A stretch of 64,000 nt of DNA from Taxillus chinensis (Eukaryota; Streptophyta; Magnoliopsida; Santalales; Loranthaceae): NCBI GenBank assembly GCA_023512835.1, contig CM042091.1, positions 17,687,506 to 17,751,505 on the forward strand, read 5' to 3'. The position numbers and the translations under genes were made by a program. Below, one piece after another: positions 1 through 11,976 of the stretch (position 1 is the first letter of the stretch; each line of letters starts with the position of its first letter). The notes beneath the pieces are model-generated. The model was not told the origin of the DNA. It searched no databases and worked only from the letters and a program-made list of their open reading frames with translations.

Positions 1-2579
1 CACGACCACACCACGAATAAACCCTTAAGCCCCACTAACCGTAGACTCATCAACAGATACAAGCATGACATGCCAGTGAAGGCCAACATTCATATAGGAG
101 ATCATACCTATATGAATTTACATATATACATACATAAATCATCTACGTCATGACCTAACCCTAGAATAGGCTCAAGAGTACAGAATCTCTACCTCGAATC
201 CGATTGCGTTAGGGTTTCGACTTGAAGGACCATCCTTGCTCTTTGCTCCACTTCGATAGGCTCCTCTCTCGTCCAAGAACGCAGCGACAATGATCGAACC
301 AGAGATGATCTCTCTCTCTCTCTCTCTCTAGTGTCTGCAAAATAATACCCCGAACTCTAAAATCGCAAAACAGAAATATCGAAAATATGCTATCGTAGAG
401 TCAACGTCGACCAAAAACACCCGGGATTGACCACATCGACCACCCTTTCTTGCGTCGACCCGACACCCACATCGAACAAGGTTGACCTACAAGCTGGGTT
501 GACCACGTCGACCTTATGTTGACCACAGGTCGACCATCTTCAGCTTTGACGAACACACATGGAAGAGCTTTCGGGAAAAAGCTTTAGTCATCCTCGACCA
601 TATCGACCATACATCGAAATTCATCTCGCATTGACCAAACTCTTTGGATTCTTCTCTAGTCGGCATCGACCACTAACCATGCCAGGTCGACCACGTCGAC
701 CACTCTTACATCAACCAAGGTTGCATTGACTAGGTCTTCACAAGACATCCATCTTAGCTCCTCCAAAATAATTTGGCTTCCAGGGCGCTGCCCCGAAATC
801 CCCACACGGGGTGATGCCCTTGATTCATGCTCACTGACCAGCCAGCAAGAACCCCGCCGAGGCACTGCGCCTTCGAACTCTCACTAACCATCTAGACAAG
901 AGTCCTTGTCCATGTCACACCCCGAATTTTCCAATACCGAGGAACCGGTTAATGAATGGTCACATAATAGGGCTCCCTCTAGGGTGCTATCCCAAACTTG
1001 CTATAATCTCACACATGATATGTACAAACCATAATAGAGAATACTCCACATAATAAAACCGTGTCAAATGATACATAGGGTCACCAGCCCCAAGATACAG
1101 TGTCTCAAATAAATATACCAATTTTAGACAAATACATGGGTATTAATCTCAAAAATTATAATTTCTCTAATAAAATAGTAAATCAAACACACATGCTTCC
1201 ACAATGGTGTAATCCCCCTAACACCTGCTAGGTCCTACAGAAAAAAATTAAAGGTGGGTGAGCAAACCATAGCTCAGTGGGGGTTATGCCTCCTTGGACT
1301 AACCCAACATCTCCTCCACAATATGCACAGTGTGAATGTGTGTGCTACACAGTGTAGTTAAAATAATAAATAACAGTACACGTGGTTCCCTCAATGGAAC
1401 CTCAATACTTGGGTCCATTCTTGGACCATCCCCTCAATGAGACCTCAATAACTTATGTCCATCCCATGGACTGTCCCTCAATGGAACCTCAATATCTCAT
1501 GTCCAATCCAGGACTGTCCCCTCAATGGGACCTCAATATCGCATACTCGAATAAATAGTATACACATAAGTATCTCATCACACATCAAAATTTCAGAATA
1601 ATAATTCTCACACATATATCCCAATATTCAATGCACTTTAATACATATAAATATACCCACGACACCTCTATTCAAATTTCAAAACACAACGTACTCAAAT
1701 ACACTTATAAATCAACAAATCTCAATCCATATTGATATCAAGGTCACTCATCAAAATCCAATAGCTTCCTGAACCGTTTTACCAAAATAGAGTTCGAAAT
1801 CTCAACATTTAGAATTTTTACAACCTCTAAAACAGATTCAACGGGACACAACCACCTACCTCAAATGCGATTGTGTTAGGATTTGAAATGGGAAGGTCCC
1901 CCTTACTCTTGTTCCTTTGCGCTAGATGTCGTCCACCCACATGAACGCATCTGTAATGATCGAGGTTCTCCCCCCTCTCTCTCTCCTCAAAAAGTGTGAT
2001 GCCAACTAGGGTTCCCCTCTCTCGAAAAATACCAAATATCTCTATATCCATTTATTTATTTATATATATGTATATAACAAAGAAGACACGCTACACTAGG
2101 TCGACGAGGCCTAAAACATGCGTTGACCTCACGTCAACCTCCGCTGCCCTAGATCACTGATGCTGCGGATCAATCCGAGCTAGCAACGCTACGGATTACT
2201 CCAGACTACTGAGGCTTGCTCTGTGTTAAGGGATCACTCGGATCCTTATTCCGTGTTAAGGGATCGCTCGGATTCTTACTTCGTGCTAAGGGATCGCTTG
2301 GATCTTTGCTCATGCTCCGGATTTTACCACGATGATCTGGATTTGACTAAGATGATCCAGATTAGACCATGATGATCCGGATTAGACTATGATCCTCCTT
2401 TTCTCACTTCAAAATATTAGAAAACTCACAAAAGCTAGAATTTTAGCACCATAAGGCACCTCCCAACCTCTAACTCTTTGAACTAGGACATGGGTCCTCA
2501 CAGTCCAAACGCACAAATGACTAACTCCTCATGGTGCATTCTAATGAAGAGCCATAACTCGCAAACATGGGTCATTACA
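1..2579 (-). mobile_element. LTR-like repeat D0 (solo-LTR type, partial, interrupted by D2)
   Basis: The sequence at 1-905 is an inverted copy of 21.8-22.8 kb (D1): the same (GA/TC)n tract, the same TCGACCA-rich block and the same motif with GGCGCTG/CAGCGCC. Read on the minus strand, it starts with TGTAATGACCCATG (its start lies at 2579) and runs off the left edge, so its far end is not seen. D2 is inserted at 913-2502 and splits the first ~70 bases from the rest. No coding capacity is visible. By length and TG start it looks like a solo LTR, probably of a Gypsy-type element, but the family was not identified. Confidence 0.6.
913..2502 (-). mobile_element. Solo LTR D2 with 5-bp target duplication GTCCA
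   Basis: On the minus strand this 1,590-bp block starts TGTGAGGACCCATG and ends GGGGTGTGACA. It is flanked by the 5-bp direct repeat GTCCA (908-912 and 2503-2507), which is the signature of LTR integration. Its interior resembles D0/D1, with matching segments near 190-330 and 1850-1990, so it is a related family. It holds two short tandem arrays near its start: about three units of ~32 bp at 2219-2312 and about four units of ~19 bp around GATGATCCGGATTAGAC at 2330-2395. No internal region or second LTR is present, so a solo LTR left by LTR-LTR recombination fits best. Confidence 0.75.
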
Positions 2580-2605
2580 CTACAGTGTAGTTTAACTACA
2601 TTTGA

Positions 2606-3063
2606 AATGAAGTTGCACTCCTTCGAAGAGTCATAAATATCAACATGCATGCCTACAACTAAGAGACAAAGGAAGTAGCCTTTAAGGCTGTGAAAAAATT
2701 AAAAATAAAGAAGGAAGCTGAGTCCTCAGAAGATCAAGAGGACAATGACAGTAAAGATGGTAAAGATAAGGTTATAGCCTACTTTACCAGAAAGTTTAGA
2801 AGAGGTGGAGTCAGAAAGCATGCTGGAGGAAAATGGAAAGTAGGACTTTCCCTTAGATGCTTTAAATGTAGAAAGCAGGGGCACTTTGCATCACAATGCA
2901 AGGTGAAAGCTGATGATTAGGATGATGAAGCCTCAAATGCTGAGGACACAAGGTGGAAGAAGCTATCATCCAGAAGAAGCACTTCCAAAGGAGACCAACA
3001 ACTCCACAGAAGAACAAAGGCTAGCACAAGAATTACATGAACTAAATTTATGAATTTAATGAT
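2606..3063 (+). pseudogene. Copia gag remnant with CCHC zinc knuckle
   Basis: A plus-strand open stretch of about 80 codons (roughly 2660-2920) encodes a Lys/Glu-rich segment followed by a retroviral-type zinc knuckle, CFKCRKQGHFASQC (CX2CX4HX4C). The layout resembles the gag of the 18-kb Copia element, where a VAFK-containing acidic segment also precedes the knuckle. Nothing upstream or downstream forms a complete gag. The right side is cut by the LTR of element 2 at 3064, so this fragment was the target of that insertion. The family role is nucleic-acid binding by the nucleocapsid; this copy is a non-functional fragment. Confidence 0.7.
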
Positions 3064-4465
3064 TGTTGGTCCCTGGGAGCCTAGTGGGGGGTGAATAGGG
3101 CCTTATCGAAAACTCTTCTTTCTCTCTGGAACAACACTTATTATGGTTAAAAGATAAAATCAGTGCGGAAGATAACCAGATAGTGGAAATATTATGTTTT
3201 ATTATCAAAAGATAATTACAACAAAATAATAGCAGATTAAAGCTGATGACAAGCTTTTGGATCTATTGTATCTCTCTTCTGTTTGTAGTAGCACTCTGTT
3301 TTACAATAACACACACTAGCCAAATTAATCTCTAAGAGCTCTTGTACATGTATGCGCATATATGAAAATATACAAGGCTTAGTATATATAGACATCCCTA
3401 GGAGACATTCTTGAAACAGGATTTTCTGAGCACTGTGTAGCATTGAAGTTCATCTCGAAAAATGCCTCTGCTTTAATTGCTGCGGATGTAGTGCTCAAAA
3501 TCTTGGGACTGTGAACATATTAAATTTCTTCGCGTAATCCCAACTGTATTTAAGGCTTTGTCCATATCTTTATTTGATCCACTTGTAAGATGTTTTAGGT
3601 CTTCAACAAGTTTCTCTTACATCGGGACATAGTGAGTTGATGACTTGAATGCGAAGCTGATTACTTTGAGTAGTGTCATCTTAATCCATAGTAAGATTCT
3701 TTACTTCACGTTAATGAAGCTCGGATCCTTACTCAGTGTCAGTGATTGCTTACTCCGTGTCAATTTGGTACTTGAATTCTTATTCCGTGTTACCGCTTCC
3801 TTACTCCGTGTGAACGAGAGATTTGGAGGGCTTACTCCGTATCAGCGCTTCCTTACTCTGCTTGAGTTCCTTATTCCATTTGAGTAAAAGGTCCAGATTG
3901 CTTACTCCGTATCAGCACATCCTTACTCCACTTGAGTAAAGATTGGATTCCTTACTCGACTTCAATTTTCTTTACTTCGTACGAACAAAAGACTTGGGTC
4001 CTTATTTCACACAAGTTTTTCCTTACTCTGCTTAAATTACAGTCTCAGATTCCTTAGTCTATGTATTCTTGTCCTTAGTTTGTGTGAGTGGAAGGTATCG
4101 CTCTTTATTCTGCAATATTTCTCTCTTACTCCATGTAAGTTGTAGACTAGGATTCTTTATTCCATATCTTCAAGTCTTAGTCCGTTTGAGCGTGAGACCC
4201 AGTTTCCTTACTCCATATCTTTAAGTGTTTAGTCTGCACAAATGGTCCTTACTCTGTATGAGGACTTGGTTATTTACCAAGTGCTTGACAACACTCACGT
4301 TGGTCCAAACAGGATTATGTATCCTGTCCTTGGCTTTGCTCTCACGAGTGTAAATCCAAATTAGAGTTTTATCTTTTGCAATAACTTAGAGTAAACATAA
4401 AAGATCTCAAACCAAATTACATAGGGTTTTATCCGCATAATCCAAATTCTGGGTTTGATCCAATA
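3064..4465 (-). repeat. 3' LTR of minus-strand Copia element 2
   Basis: On the minus strand the LTR starts at 4465 as TATTGG, directly after a polypurine tract GGGGGAGAT. It ends at 3064 as ACCAACA, preceded by the TATTCACCCCCC motif common at the 3' end of plant Copia LTRs. The length is 1,402 bp. About 3650-4260 is a degenerate array of motifs like CCTTACTCCGTGT, which lies in the 5' half of the LTR. The target-side flank is ATGAT (3059-3063). The matching 5' LTR is absent, so the element is truncated on its other side, near 6425. Confidence 0.75.
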
Positions 4466-4607
4466 ATCTCCCCCAATATGGATATGTCAGAACCTTTGTA
4501 ATCTGATTTGGTTAGTGAAGTAGCAAGACATATATAGAGATAAGGATAAATGCATTTCCACTGGAATAGCAACAAGAGTACATTTGCCTCAGTACAAATT
4601 TATTATA

Positions 4608-6425
4608 TTATGGAACATAAGGTTTACTATACTTGAACATCATTGTTGTTGCCTGCTCCCGAAGCTTCATTGCCTCCTCCTTGGTGCAGTTAATGTAGTT
4701 GCTCCAGTTCGAACCAATCTTCGAATAATATTGTATAAAGTAGCAAAGAAAGGCTCCACAGCTCTCTCCATCAGGTTGTTAAGGCACATAGCCCTTGTCC
4801 AAGTTCACATAATTTAGAATTGCAGAGGGAGCCAAAGGAGTTTGACCTATTGCTTCAAAAAGTGTACTCCTTTTTACTACAGCCGAAAGTGTTCGCAGTA
4901 ATGGTTCCAACTGACGTCTCCTCTCTTGGTATTCTATGATCAGGTGGGAGTCAACAAGAATAACCTGCCTTGAGTGGATTGTGAAAACTGCAAGCATCAG
5001 ATGAGTGCTAATCCTGTATGGAATGAGAACAGTTGTAAGATCTTTCCATGATTTGCTGTTCTCAACAATTCCGTTGATGAAGGTCTCAACAAGATCGATT
5101 GCAGGAAGGTAAATGTCAGACCAACTTGGTAGGATATCAATTTGATGTCCATCAGTATATAAGGAAGGAAACAACCTCATTTCCTCATTTACTACCAAAG
5201 TGAAGTTGTCCACATCTTCAGTAGTGAACAGCCCTTTCTCAGAGATTAACGTATTTAACTCTTTAGGAGAGAAGGGAAACAAAGGGGATAAACACCTTCG
5301 CTCGGTAGAACTAGAGCTTGCAAAAGCTTTCATGGCTTTAACAACAGCCACATTTTCATTAGTAGCATCAGGAGCCTGACCAGAAGAGGAGGGAGTTGCA
5401 CTGGAGGAGCTGGGAATAACAACAGGAGCAGCAATGGAAGATCCGAAGAAGCGGCTGGGTTTGGGTATCAGGATGCACGAAGGAAGAATTGGTGCAGGCC
5501 GCTTACCAGGAGCTCGAGTCCGTGCCGAAGGACTAGTAGCTTTGGTAATGGTAGGAGCAGGATCAGATGGCAGAATCTCCCCCGGTTTGGCAAATCAACG
5601 AGAAGTGCTAGGGGAACAAGCCACGGTGTGAGCTAGATCCGCAAAAGAAGTGGATAAGGCCTGGATAGAAGTGACTACTAAGTCCATCTTTTGCTCCATG
5701 GACATGGAGGAGTTGGAGAGGGCAGAAAGAAGTTGTGCGCCGAGAGTATATTAACTTTGACGGCGATGACACTGATCTGGGCACTCTGGACCTGAGCGTA
5801 GCAGTCCAGTTAGGCATAAATCATAGCTTCAGAGTGAACTATACCAAAAGAGGCACGCCCAAGGGCAAAATCAGACGCCTTGGAAGACTCCTCCGCATGT
5901 AGAGGTGTAGGTGTACGCAGGGCAAAGGAGCCGGCAGGGGGAGAGAACGGTAGGGCATCAGTAGCAGCAGCAGGAGAAGGTACAACCGACTCACTGTGAC
6001 TGGAAAGGTCAACAACTGGAACATCCACAGGAGAGGAGGGGCCAACCTCGGTAGAGAGAGAAATCCGAGCGTCATGGGTCGGTCTGGACACAGTGGCAGC
6101 AGGTGGAGCAACCGTAAGGAGAGACGACATCAAGAAGTCGTGATCAACGTTCCAATGAATCATGTCGTCCGGGGTTTGAGTATGGTGTGGATAAAACACT
6201 CGGAGATCATGGTCAAGGATGGTGGCAGTGTAGGCTAGACTGAATCAAAGCCAATAGTCTGAGAGTATATCGATAGAAAAATGGTTGAGGTAATCTTGAG
6301 GCTGGGGAGGTGGGTCCGGAGTTGCGTCTAGAGGAGAGGTAGGTACAGCAACAGCAGGGTTAGTGGGTTTAGTGGGGGTAGGGAGCTTAGTAGTGGATGG
6401 CACTGGGTGAGCAGCCGGAGGAGAG
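4608..6425 (-). pseudogene. Accessory coding region of element 2 with Ulp1-like protease domain
   Basis: This minus-strand region sits directly upstream of the polypurine tract and 3' LTR of element 2. Its best part (5351 down to 4608) has the order of a Ulp1/SENP (C48) cysteine protease: a VLIPYRISTH strand with the His, then VILVDSH with the Asp, then QPDGESCGAFLC with the Gln and the Cys codon at 4758-4760. The usual His-Trp pair is His-Leu here. A TAA at 4779-4781 lies just before the Gln, in the same frame, so the copy is broken. Upstream (5352-6425) there are Pro/Ser/Thr-rich stretches in changing frames, probably the linker of the accessory protein. The Ulp1 family cleaves SUMO-type isopeptide bonds; the substrate of transposon-borne forms is unknown. 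Confidence 0.65.
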
Positions 6426-7102
6426 GCTAGTTGAAATGCCAAAGAGCCTGTCCATGGCGATAAAAAAACAATTTGAGGATCAATGCTTTTGACCACGCTT
6501 GATTCCGAGGTCAAACGAAGAATATATGGTCAAAACGACATTCGAACCGCTAGCGGGGGTCGAAACGGTAACTAATTTTTCAAATAGCATTCCAAATCAG
6601 GTCATGAACCTTATACTCTCATTCTACTCATTGTTTTGAGAATTTTGACATATATATTGTACATATTCGCTCCTGGGGTCTTTTTTAATGAAAATAAAAA
6701 TAAAAATAAAAATGTTTTTAATAACAAAATAGTCTCAGAGCACTCAGTACAGGCTTGTCGTAAAAACAAGATCGTTTTCAAATAAAATTGACACGGGATC
6801 ACTCATCATGACGCTCCGAGTCCAAAAATAATTTTTTTGAGATGTTTTAAAATCCAATTTGCCTTGCTGATCCTAAAAACAAAAAACATCAGTTAAAAAC
6901 CCAAAAACAATAAATTTATGCTTTTCCTTCTCTTTTCTTGCCCACTCCACGCTAGGTGTCGACTTTCCATTGAATGGAAGTAAATAAAATAAAGACCAAA
7001 AACAAAAACAAAATCTAAAACAAGAAATAAACATAAAAAAATCAATACAAAATATAATAGCCACGCAAAACACTCAACCTTATCCCTTCCCTCTTCGTCT
7101 CC

Positions 7103-7192
<90 letters not shown>

Positions 7193-7209
7193 TCCCCGTC
7201 AATCATCTT
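6425..7209 (+). mobile_element. LTR-like repeat B, plus-strand copy, left part
   Basis: This block matches the reverse complement of about 28.45-29.25 kb. Shared sequence includes a segment on each side of TTTTGAGAATTTTGA and one with GAGTCCAAAAATAA. It contains a perfect (TC)n tract at about 7109-7190. The start of the full family B element is missing here; the junction with element 2 is near 6425. The right side is cut by the hAT element at 7210, and repeat B resumes at 11977. It is non-coding. Confidence 0.6.
7109..7190. repeat. (TC)n microsatellite
   Basis: An uninterrupted TC/CT dinucleotide run of about 80 bases lies within repeat B. Open frames crossing it encode only Ser-Leu or Arg-Glu repeats and are not genes. 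Confidence 0.95.
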
Positions 7210-7750
7210 CTATGTTGCACGGATACGACAATTTGCGTCAGCCGTCAGCCCATCACCCGTTAGTCCCCTTGTGACATCGTCTTGTCTCCCGCTATTACCT
7301 GCTGCTAGGGTTCTTCTCCCTCTCTTGCCGTCGACCTCACCCCACCCCACGATGTTGCAGTATTGCACTCTGTTCTGTGCCGACCAGCCGACGATTGAAG
7401 TCTTTTGACTTTTCCCCCATAAGAGATCTGTTTTGTCGTTGACTTGTTGTGTTGCGTGTTGCGATGTTGCCGAATGTCGAGTCAGAGACTCAGAGTACCC
7501 ACTAGTTACCATGTTTCAGTTTCAACTTTATATAATTTATAATTTATAATATCAATATGATTGTAATTTGTAAAGAACTACTTTTTAAGAAATATAAATC
7601 ATGGAATAGTGGTGGAATCGTGGATTTTGTCTACACCACGTAAGATGTCAATGTCAATATATGACACAATATTTGTTAAGACTTAAGAATCTTAAGATAT
7701 TATATATAAATATAATAACACTTTTTTTTACATGTGCATCTTGCTTTTCC

Positions 7751-8682
7751 TATTGTTCCCATGATCTTATTGGTTGTCATTGTTGTCAACATTATGCGGA
7801 AGCGAGTAGATGCTGGGTTGAAGATCCATACTGGGTTGGATAACTTCGTAGAGTGATCTCTTGGAGTGAGTTCGTAGAGAGAGTCTAACCATGTACTTAT
7901 CAATGTCGAAAATTTGGGTCGAAGACTCATAGATTACTGAGTCGAAGATCAGATGACTCGAAGGTGTCGGGTCAAAGATCATCAAGCCAGCAAGCTTGAA
8001 GCACCACGGAAGGTATACAAGGTCGCAGACTCGTAGATCCATAGGGTCGAAGATTCGAAGACCGTAGGTGTAGAGCAGCGTCTCGGAGACTCAAAGACTT
8101 GCAGGCTCGAAGACTCGTCGGGTATCGAGTAATAGTGTTGCAAAGTCGAAGTTCGCAGGGTCGAAGATTAGCCAAGAAAGAATAAGGCTGTAACTGACAT
8201 GAAACTGAAGACTTGTAGAATTCAAAGGCTTATAGAGTGAGACGTCAGTTGAGCACTGGTTCTAACCTAGCTTCGAAGCCAGATAGTAGAAGAATTGGAA
8301 GATCAATTCTCAAGGTTCGAAGACTCAGACTCGAAGATTCGTAGGTAAAGATTCGGAGCAAAGCTACGAGGCACATACATCTACGAGGCTGTGGCTAGTT
8401 GGAGCAAAACGCATTGAAGGCTGCGTTTAAGTAAGTTATCACTCGTTCGACACTCCTGAGTATGCTAAGTGCTGGAAAACACGTGGATGTCATCCGAGAC
8501 TAGCGAAACGTGTTTCAACGGTAAAGATCAAAAGGTGAAACATGCTTAACCCTAGTAGAAGGGTTTCCTACTGCAGCCGGCCTTGTATGCCTTATTTTAA
8601 CATAGCATCAGAATATTGTAGAATACAAGAAACATATTTGAAGCAATACAAGAGAAGACACAGAGTAGTTCGTTTAGCATAT

Positions 8683-8756
<74 letters not shown>

Positions 8757-9304
8757 GGAAGATTGAAAGTAAGATAACAGTGAGTTCATCTATTTTTATT
8801 TCTCATACATTCGACGAACAGTGTAAGTTCAGCAAAGAAGTGGTTAAAGGTCAAACAGTGCAAACAATTGAATGCGTAAGAGCAGATTACGCTAAACAGT
8901 TCTTCACAGTGAGTGAGTACTGAAGTAATACTGTTTTATATTTGTATTTAAAAAGAAGAGAGAGTTAATTCTATTGTAACAAGGGCTAGACCCTACTGTA
9001 CTAAAAGTATATAGTGGATTAGACTCGGTGTAGGTTCACCCTCACCACCGTGGAGTAGATCACATTGATCGAACCACGTAATCTGTGTATCTCTATCTTT
9101 TTCTTCTCATACATACCTACTATTAACTGATATTGCATGAGACACTAATATACCATCCAAAACACCAACTACATCTGTCGAATACCTTTGGATATTATAC
9201 TACTCTAAAACTAAAAGGAAATAGTTTTAAGTATACAGATTCACCCCCTCTCTGTATACAAACCTGTATACCTAGAAGATCTAGCTTGGAACCATGGAAT
9301 ATCA
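7751..9304 (+). mobile_element. Solo LTR C1 with target duplication TTTCC
   Basis: This 1,554-bp block begins TATTGTTCCCATG and ends GGAATATCA. It is flanked by a perfect 5-bp duplication TTTCC (7746-7750, 9305-9309). It is an inverted copy of C2 (53391-54879). Positions 7850-8400 are packed with degenerate TCGAAGACTCGTAG-type motifs, and a (GA)n tract follows at 8686-8750. A TTCACCCCCTC motif near its end resembles the ends of Copia LTRs. The first dinucleotide is TA instead of TG, while the C2 copy has TG, so the change probably followed insertion. It is non-coding and lies in the 5' part of the hAT element. Confidence 0.8.
8686..8757. repeat. (GA)n microsatellite in C1
   Basis: A GA dinucleotide tract of about 70 bases lies downstream of the CpG-motif block of solo LTR C1. 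Open frames across it (Arg-Glu or Leu-Ser repeats) are artefacts. Confidence 0.95.
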
Positions 9305-9471
9305 TTTCCTTTTATTGTTTTGTATTGAATATTATTTCAATGAAATATGAATTAAGTTAGAATTGCTTTTGTAGAACCCTTTAATATATTCTATTTTACT
9401 GTATATGCATAATGCATATATGGTACAGTTTGTTAAAAAAAATTGCTAATTTATATTATGTTTTTTTTAGA

Positions 9472-11692
9472 ATGGATTCTTCAAGTAATGATAATGCTAT
9501 TACTAGCAATAATGATACAGTTCAAGCCGAAGATAATGATCCAAAAAAACCTTTGTGGAGATTTGTTGAAAGATTAGATGATTGCAATAAAGATGGAGGA
9601 AATGTGCGTTGGAAATTCAAATTTTGTAATTAAGAATGCGAAGTTCTTACACTAGAGTGAGGGCTAATTTATTGAGTATTCCCAAACAAGGGATTGGAGC
9701 TTACAAAAAAGTGACAAAGAATTCTGTATTGGAGATGTAAAATTTAGAAGAACAAGTAAAACAAAGAGAGAGAGAGAGAGAGAGAGAGAAAATGCACCGA
9801 AGAATGTACCCTTGCCTCCCAGTTCCATATTTGATTCAAAGAAGAGAAAGATTTTGGGTAAAAGTGCTATTGAGAATGCATTTAATTTATATGAGAGAGA
9901 TCATTTGGATCGTGAGATTGCTAGGATGTTTTATTCAACAGGATTGCCATTTAACTTAGCAAGGAATCCATATATTCAAAGTTCTTATGCCTATGTTGCT
10001 AATCATAATATTGTGGTGTGGGTTATGTGACACCTGGGTATAATAAGTTGAGGACTACTTTTTTGAAAAAAGAGAAGGATAATGTTGATGTGCTATTATC
10101 AACAATTCGATCAGGTTGGAAGGACAAAAGTGTGAGTATTATAAGTGATGGATGTAGTGACTCACAAAGGAGACCTCTTATCAATTTTATTGTAATGTGT
10201 GATGGTGATGCTATATTTCTAAAAGCAGTTGATTGTTTAGGGGAAATTAAAGATAAATTTTTCATTACAAACTTGATGAAAGAGGTAATAAATGAGGTTG
10301 GACATGAAAAAGTCACTCAAGTTATTACTGACAATGCTTCAAATTGCAATGGTGCAAGGCAACTCATTGAGCAATAGTTTTCATCCATCATTTGGACACC
10401 TTATGTGGTATACACTCTTAACATTACTTTGAAGAATATTTGTTCACCAAAAAATACTAGAGAATAATCAACTTGCTTATGATAGTTGCAACTGGATTAC
10501 GAAAACTGCTGAGGATGTTACAATGATCAAAAATTTTATCATGAAACATTCAATGAGATTGGCAATGTTCAATGAATTTGTTAACTTAAAGTTACTTGCT
10601 ATTGCTGAAACACGTTTTGCTTTTGTCATTGTGATGCTAAGGAGGTTTAAACTCATCAAAAGTGGTCTTGAAGTCATGGTTATTAGTGATAAATGGAGTG
10701 TTTATAAGGAAGATGATGTGGTAAAGGCAAGGTTTGTTAAAGATAAAGTCTTAGAGGATGAGTGGTGGGAACAAGTTGACTATATTCTTTCTTTCACAAC
10801 TCCAATTTATGATATGTTTCGACTTTGTGATACCGATAAGCCTTGCCTATACTTGGTTTATGATATATGGGATGTAATGATTGAAAATGTGAAGAAAGTT
10901 ATATATCATCACGAAGGGAAAAGACTAAATGAAGAATCTATCTTTTATCAAGTGATGTATACAATTCTTGTGGATCGTTGGATCAAAAACAGCGCTCCAC
11001 TACATTATTTGGCTCATGCTTTGAATCCTAGGTAACATTTATAATTTCATATTTTTTTGACATAATTTTATTTTAATAAATGTATCTAACATTTTTTCTC
11101 TTAAAAAGGTACTATAGTGATGAATGGCTAGATGAAGATCCCAATAGAGTGCCTCCACACAAAGATGGTGACATTAACCAAGGAAGGATGAAATGCTTAA
11201 GGAAATATTTTCCCAATTTGGAAGAACACACTAAGCTTAACTTGGAGTATGTAAACTTTATAGACAAGAGTGGGGCTTTTAGAGATGTTGATTCCATACA
11301 AAATAGGTGAAATATGGATCCCAAGTCTTGGTGGCTTCTTTATGGATCATGTGCACCATTACTTCAAAAGATAGCCTTGAGGTTAGTTGTACAGCCTTCT
11401 TCTTCATCATGTGCGGAGAGAAATTGGAACACTTATAACTTTGTACACTCAATGAGAAGAAATAAGATATCACCAAAAAGTGCAGAAGACTTGGTTTTCA
11501 TTCATAGTAATCTTCGTCTTCTATCAAGAAAAACCCCGCAATATATATAAGGAGAGACAAGCATGTGGGATATTGGTGGTGATGCATTTGATTCATTTGA
11601 AGATATTGGAATGCTTGAGATTGCAAATCTTTCACTTGATGAGCCTGATATGGAGGCTAATATTTCTAGGGATGATGTTGGTGGTGAATAAT
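9472..11692 (+). pseudogene. hAT transposase (BED finger, DUF659, C-terminal dimerisation), degenerate
   Basis: The start at 9472 gives an acidic N-terminus, then a BED-type zinc-finger remnant (RWKFKFC near 9610) whose second half continues only after frameshifts. About 9812-10377 has the DUF659 region, with GLPFNLARNPYI and a later ISDGCSD. A second, RNase H-like segment with ITDNASNC is near 10330. About 10523-11310 is the helical insertion region, and 11314-11550 carries the hAT C-terminal dimerisation motif (SSSCAERNWNTYN). A spliceable 77-bp intron (11032-11108, GT-AG) rejoins the reading frame at an Arg codon. Stops and frame changes near 9633, 10030, 10377 and 11310 make it inactive. 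The family cuts and pastes DNA by a DDE mechanism. Confidence 0.8.
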
Positions 11693-11976
11693 GAGTTTAT
11701 AATTTATATTAATAATTAGTGATGAGACTATTTTTCATCATTTTGTTCTTTATATTTCGTTGTTGACTTGAGATTATAGATTTTTTTAATAATGAATGAT
11801 ATTTTTATTCATAATCTTACATCTAGTTATTAATTTTATTATACGTTTATTTTATTTAAAATATATATTAATCAACGTATCATAACGTGTTGAAATTTTG
11901 ATTTTTTAGTAATTACGTATCGACGTATGGTGTCATGTCGTATCGCGTGTCACGTGTCAGTGTCCGTGCAACTTAG

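Larger units (their letters stand above)
7210..11976 (+). mobile_element. Decayed hAT-superfamily DNA transposon
   Basis: The ends are imperfect inverted repeats: CTATGTTGCACGG at 7210 and, on the other strand from 11976, CTAAGTTGCACGG. The 8-bp flanks are ATCATCTT (7202-7209) and GTTGTCTT (11977-11984). All three differences are transitions, two of them consistent with CpG decay of a shared target site. Both flanks are repeat B, which is continuous if the element is removed. Inside is a degenerate hAT transposase (9472-11692) and a solo LTR (C1). Without C1 the element would be about 3.2 kb, a normal size for an autonomous hAT. Confidence 0.75.

Noticed and set aside
5434..6238. Plus-strand frames opposite element 2's accessory region
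   Set aside because: They are shadows of the Pro/Ser-rich minus-strand coding remnant.
8592..8789. Open frames encoding Arg-Glu or Ser-Leu repeats over (GA)n/(TC)n tracts, here and at 22323-22562
   Set aside because: They are translations of dinucleotide repeats and have no stop because of composition.
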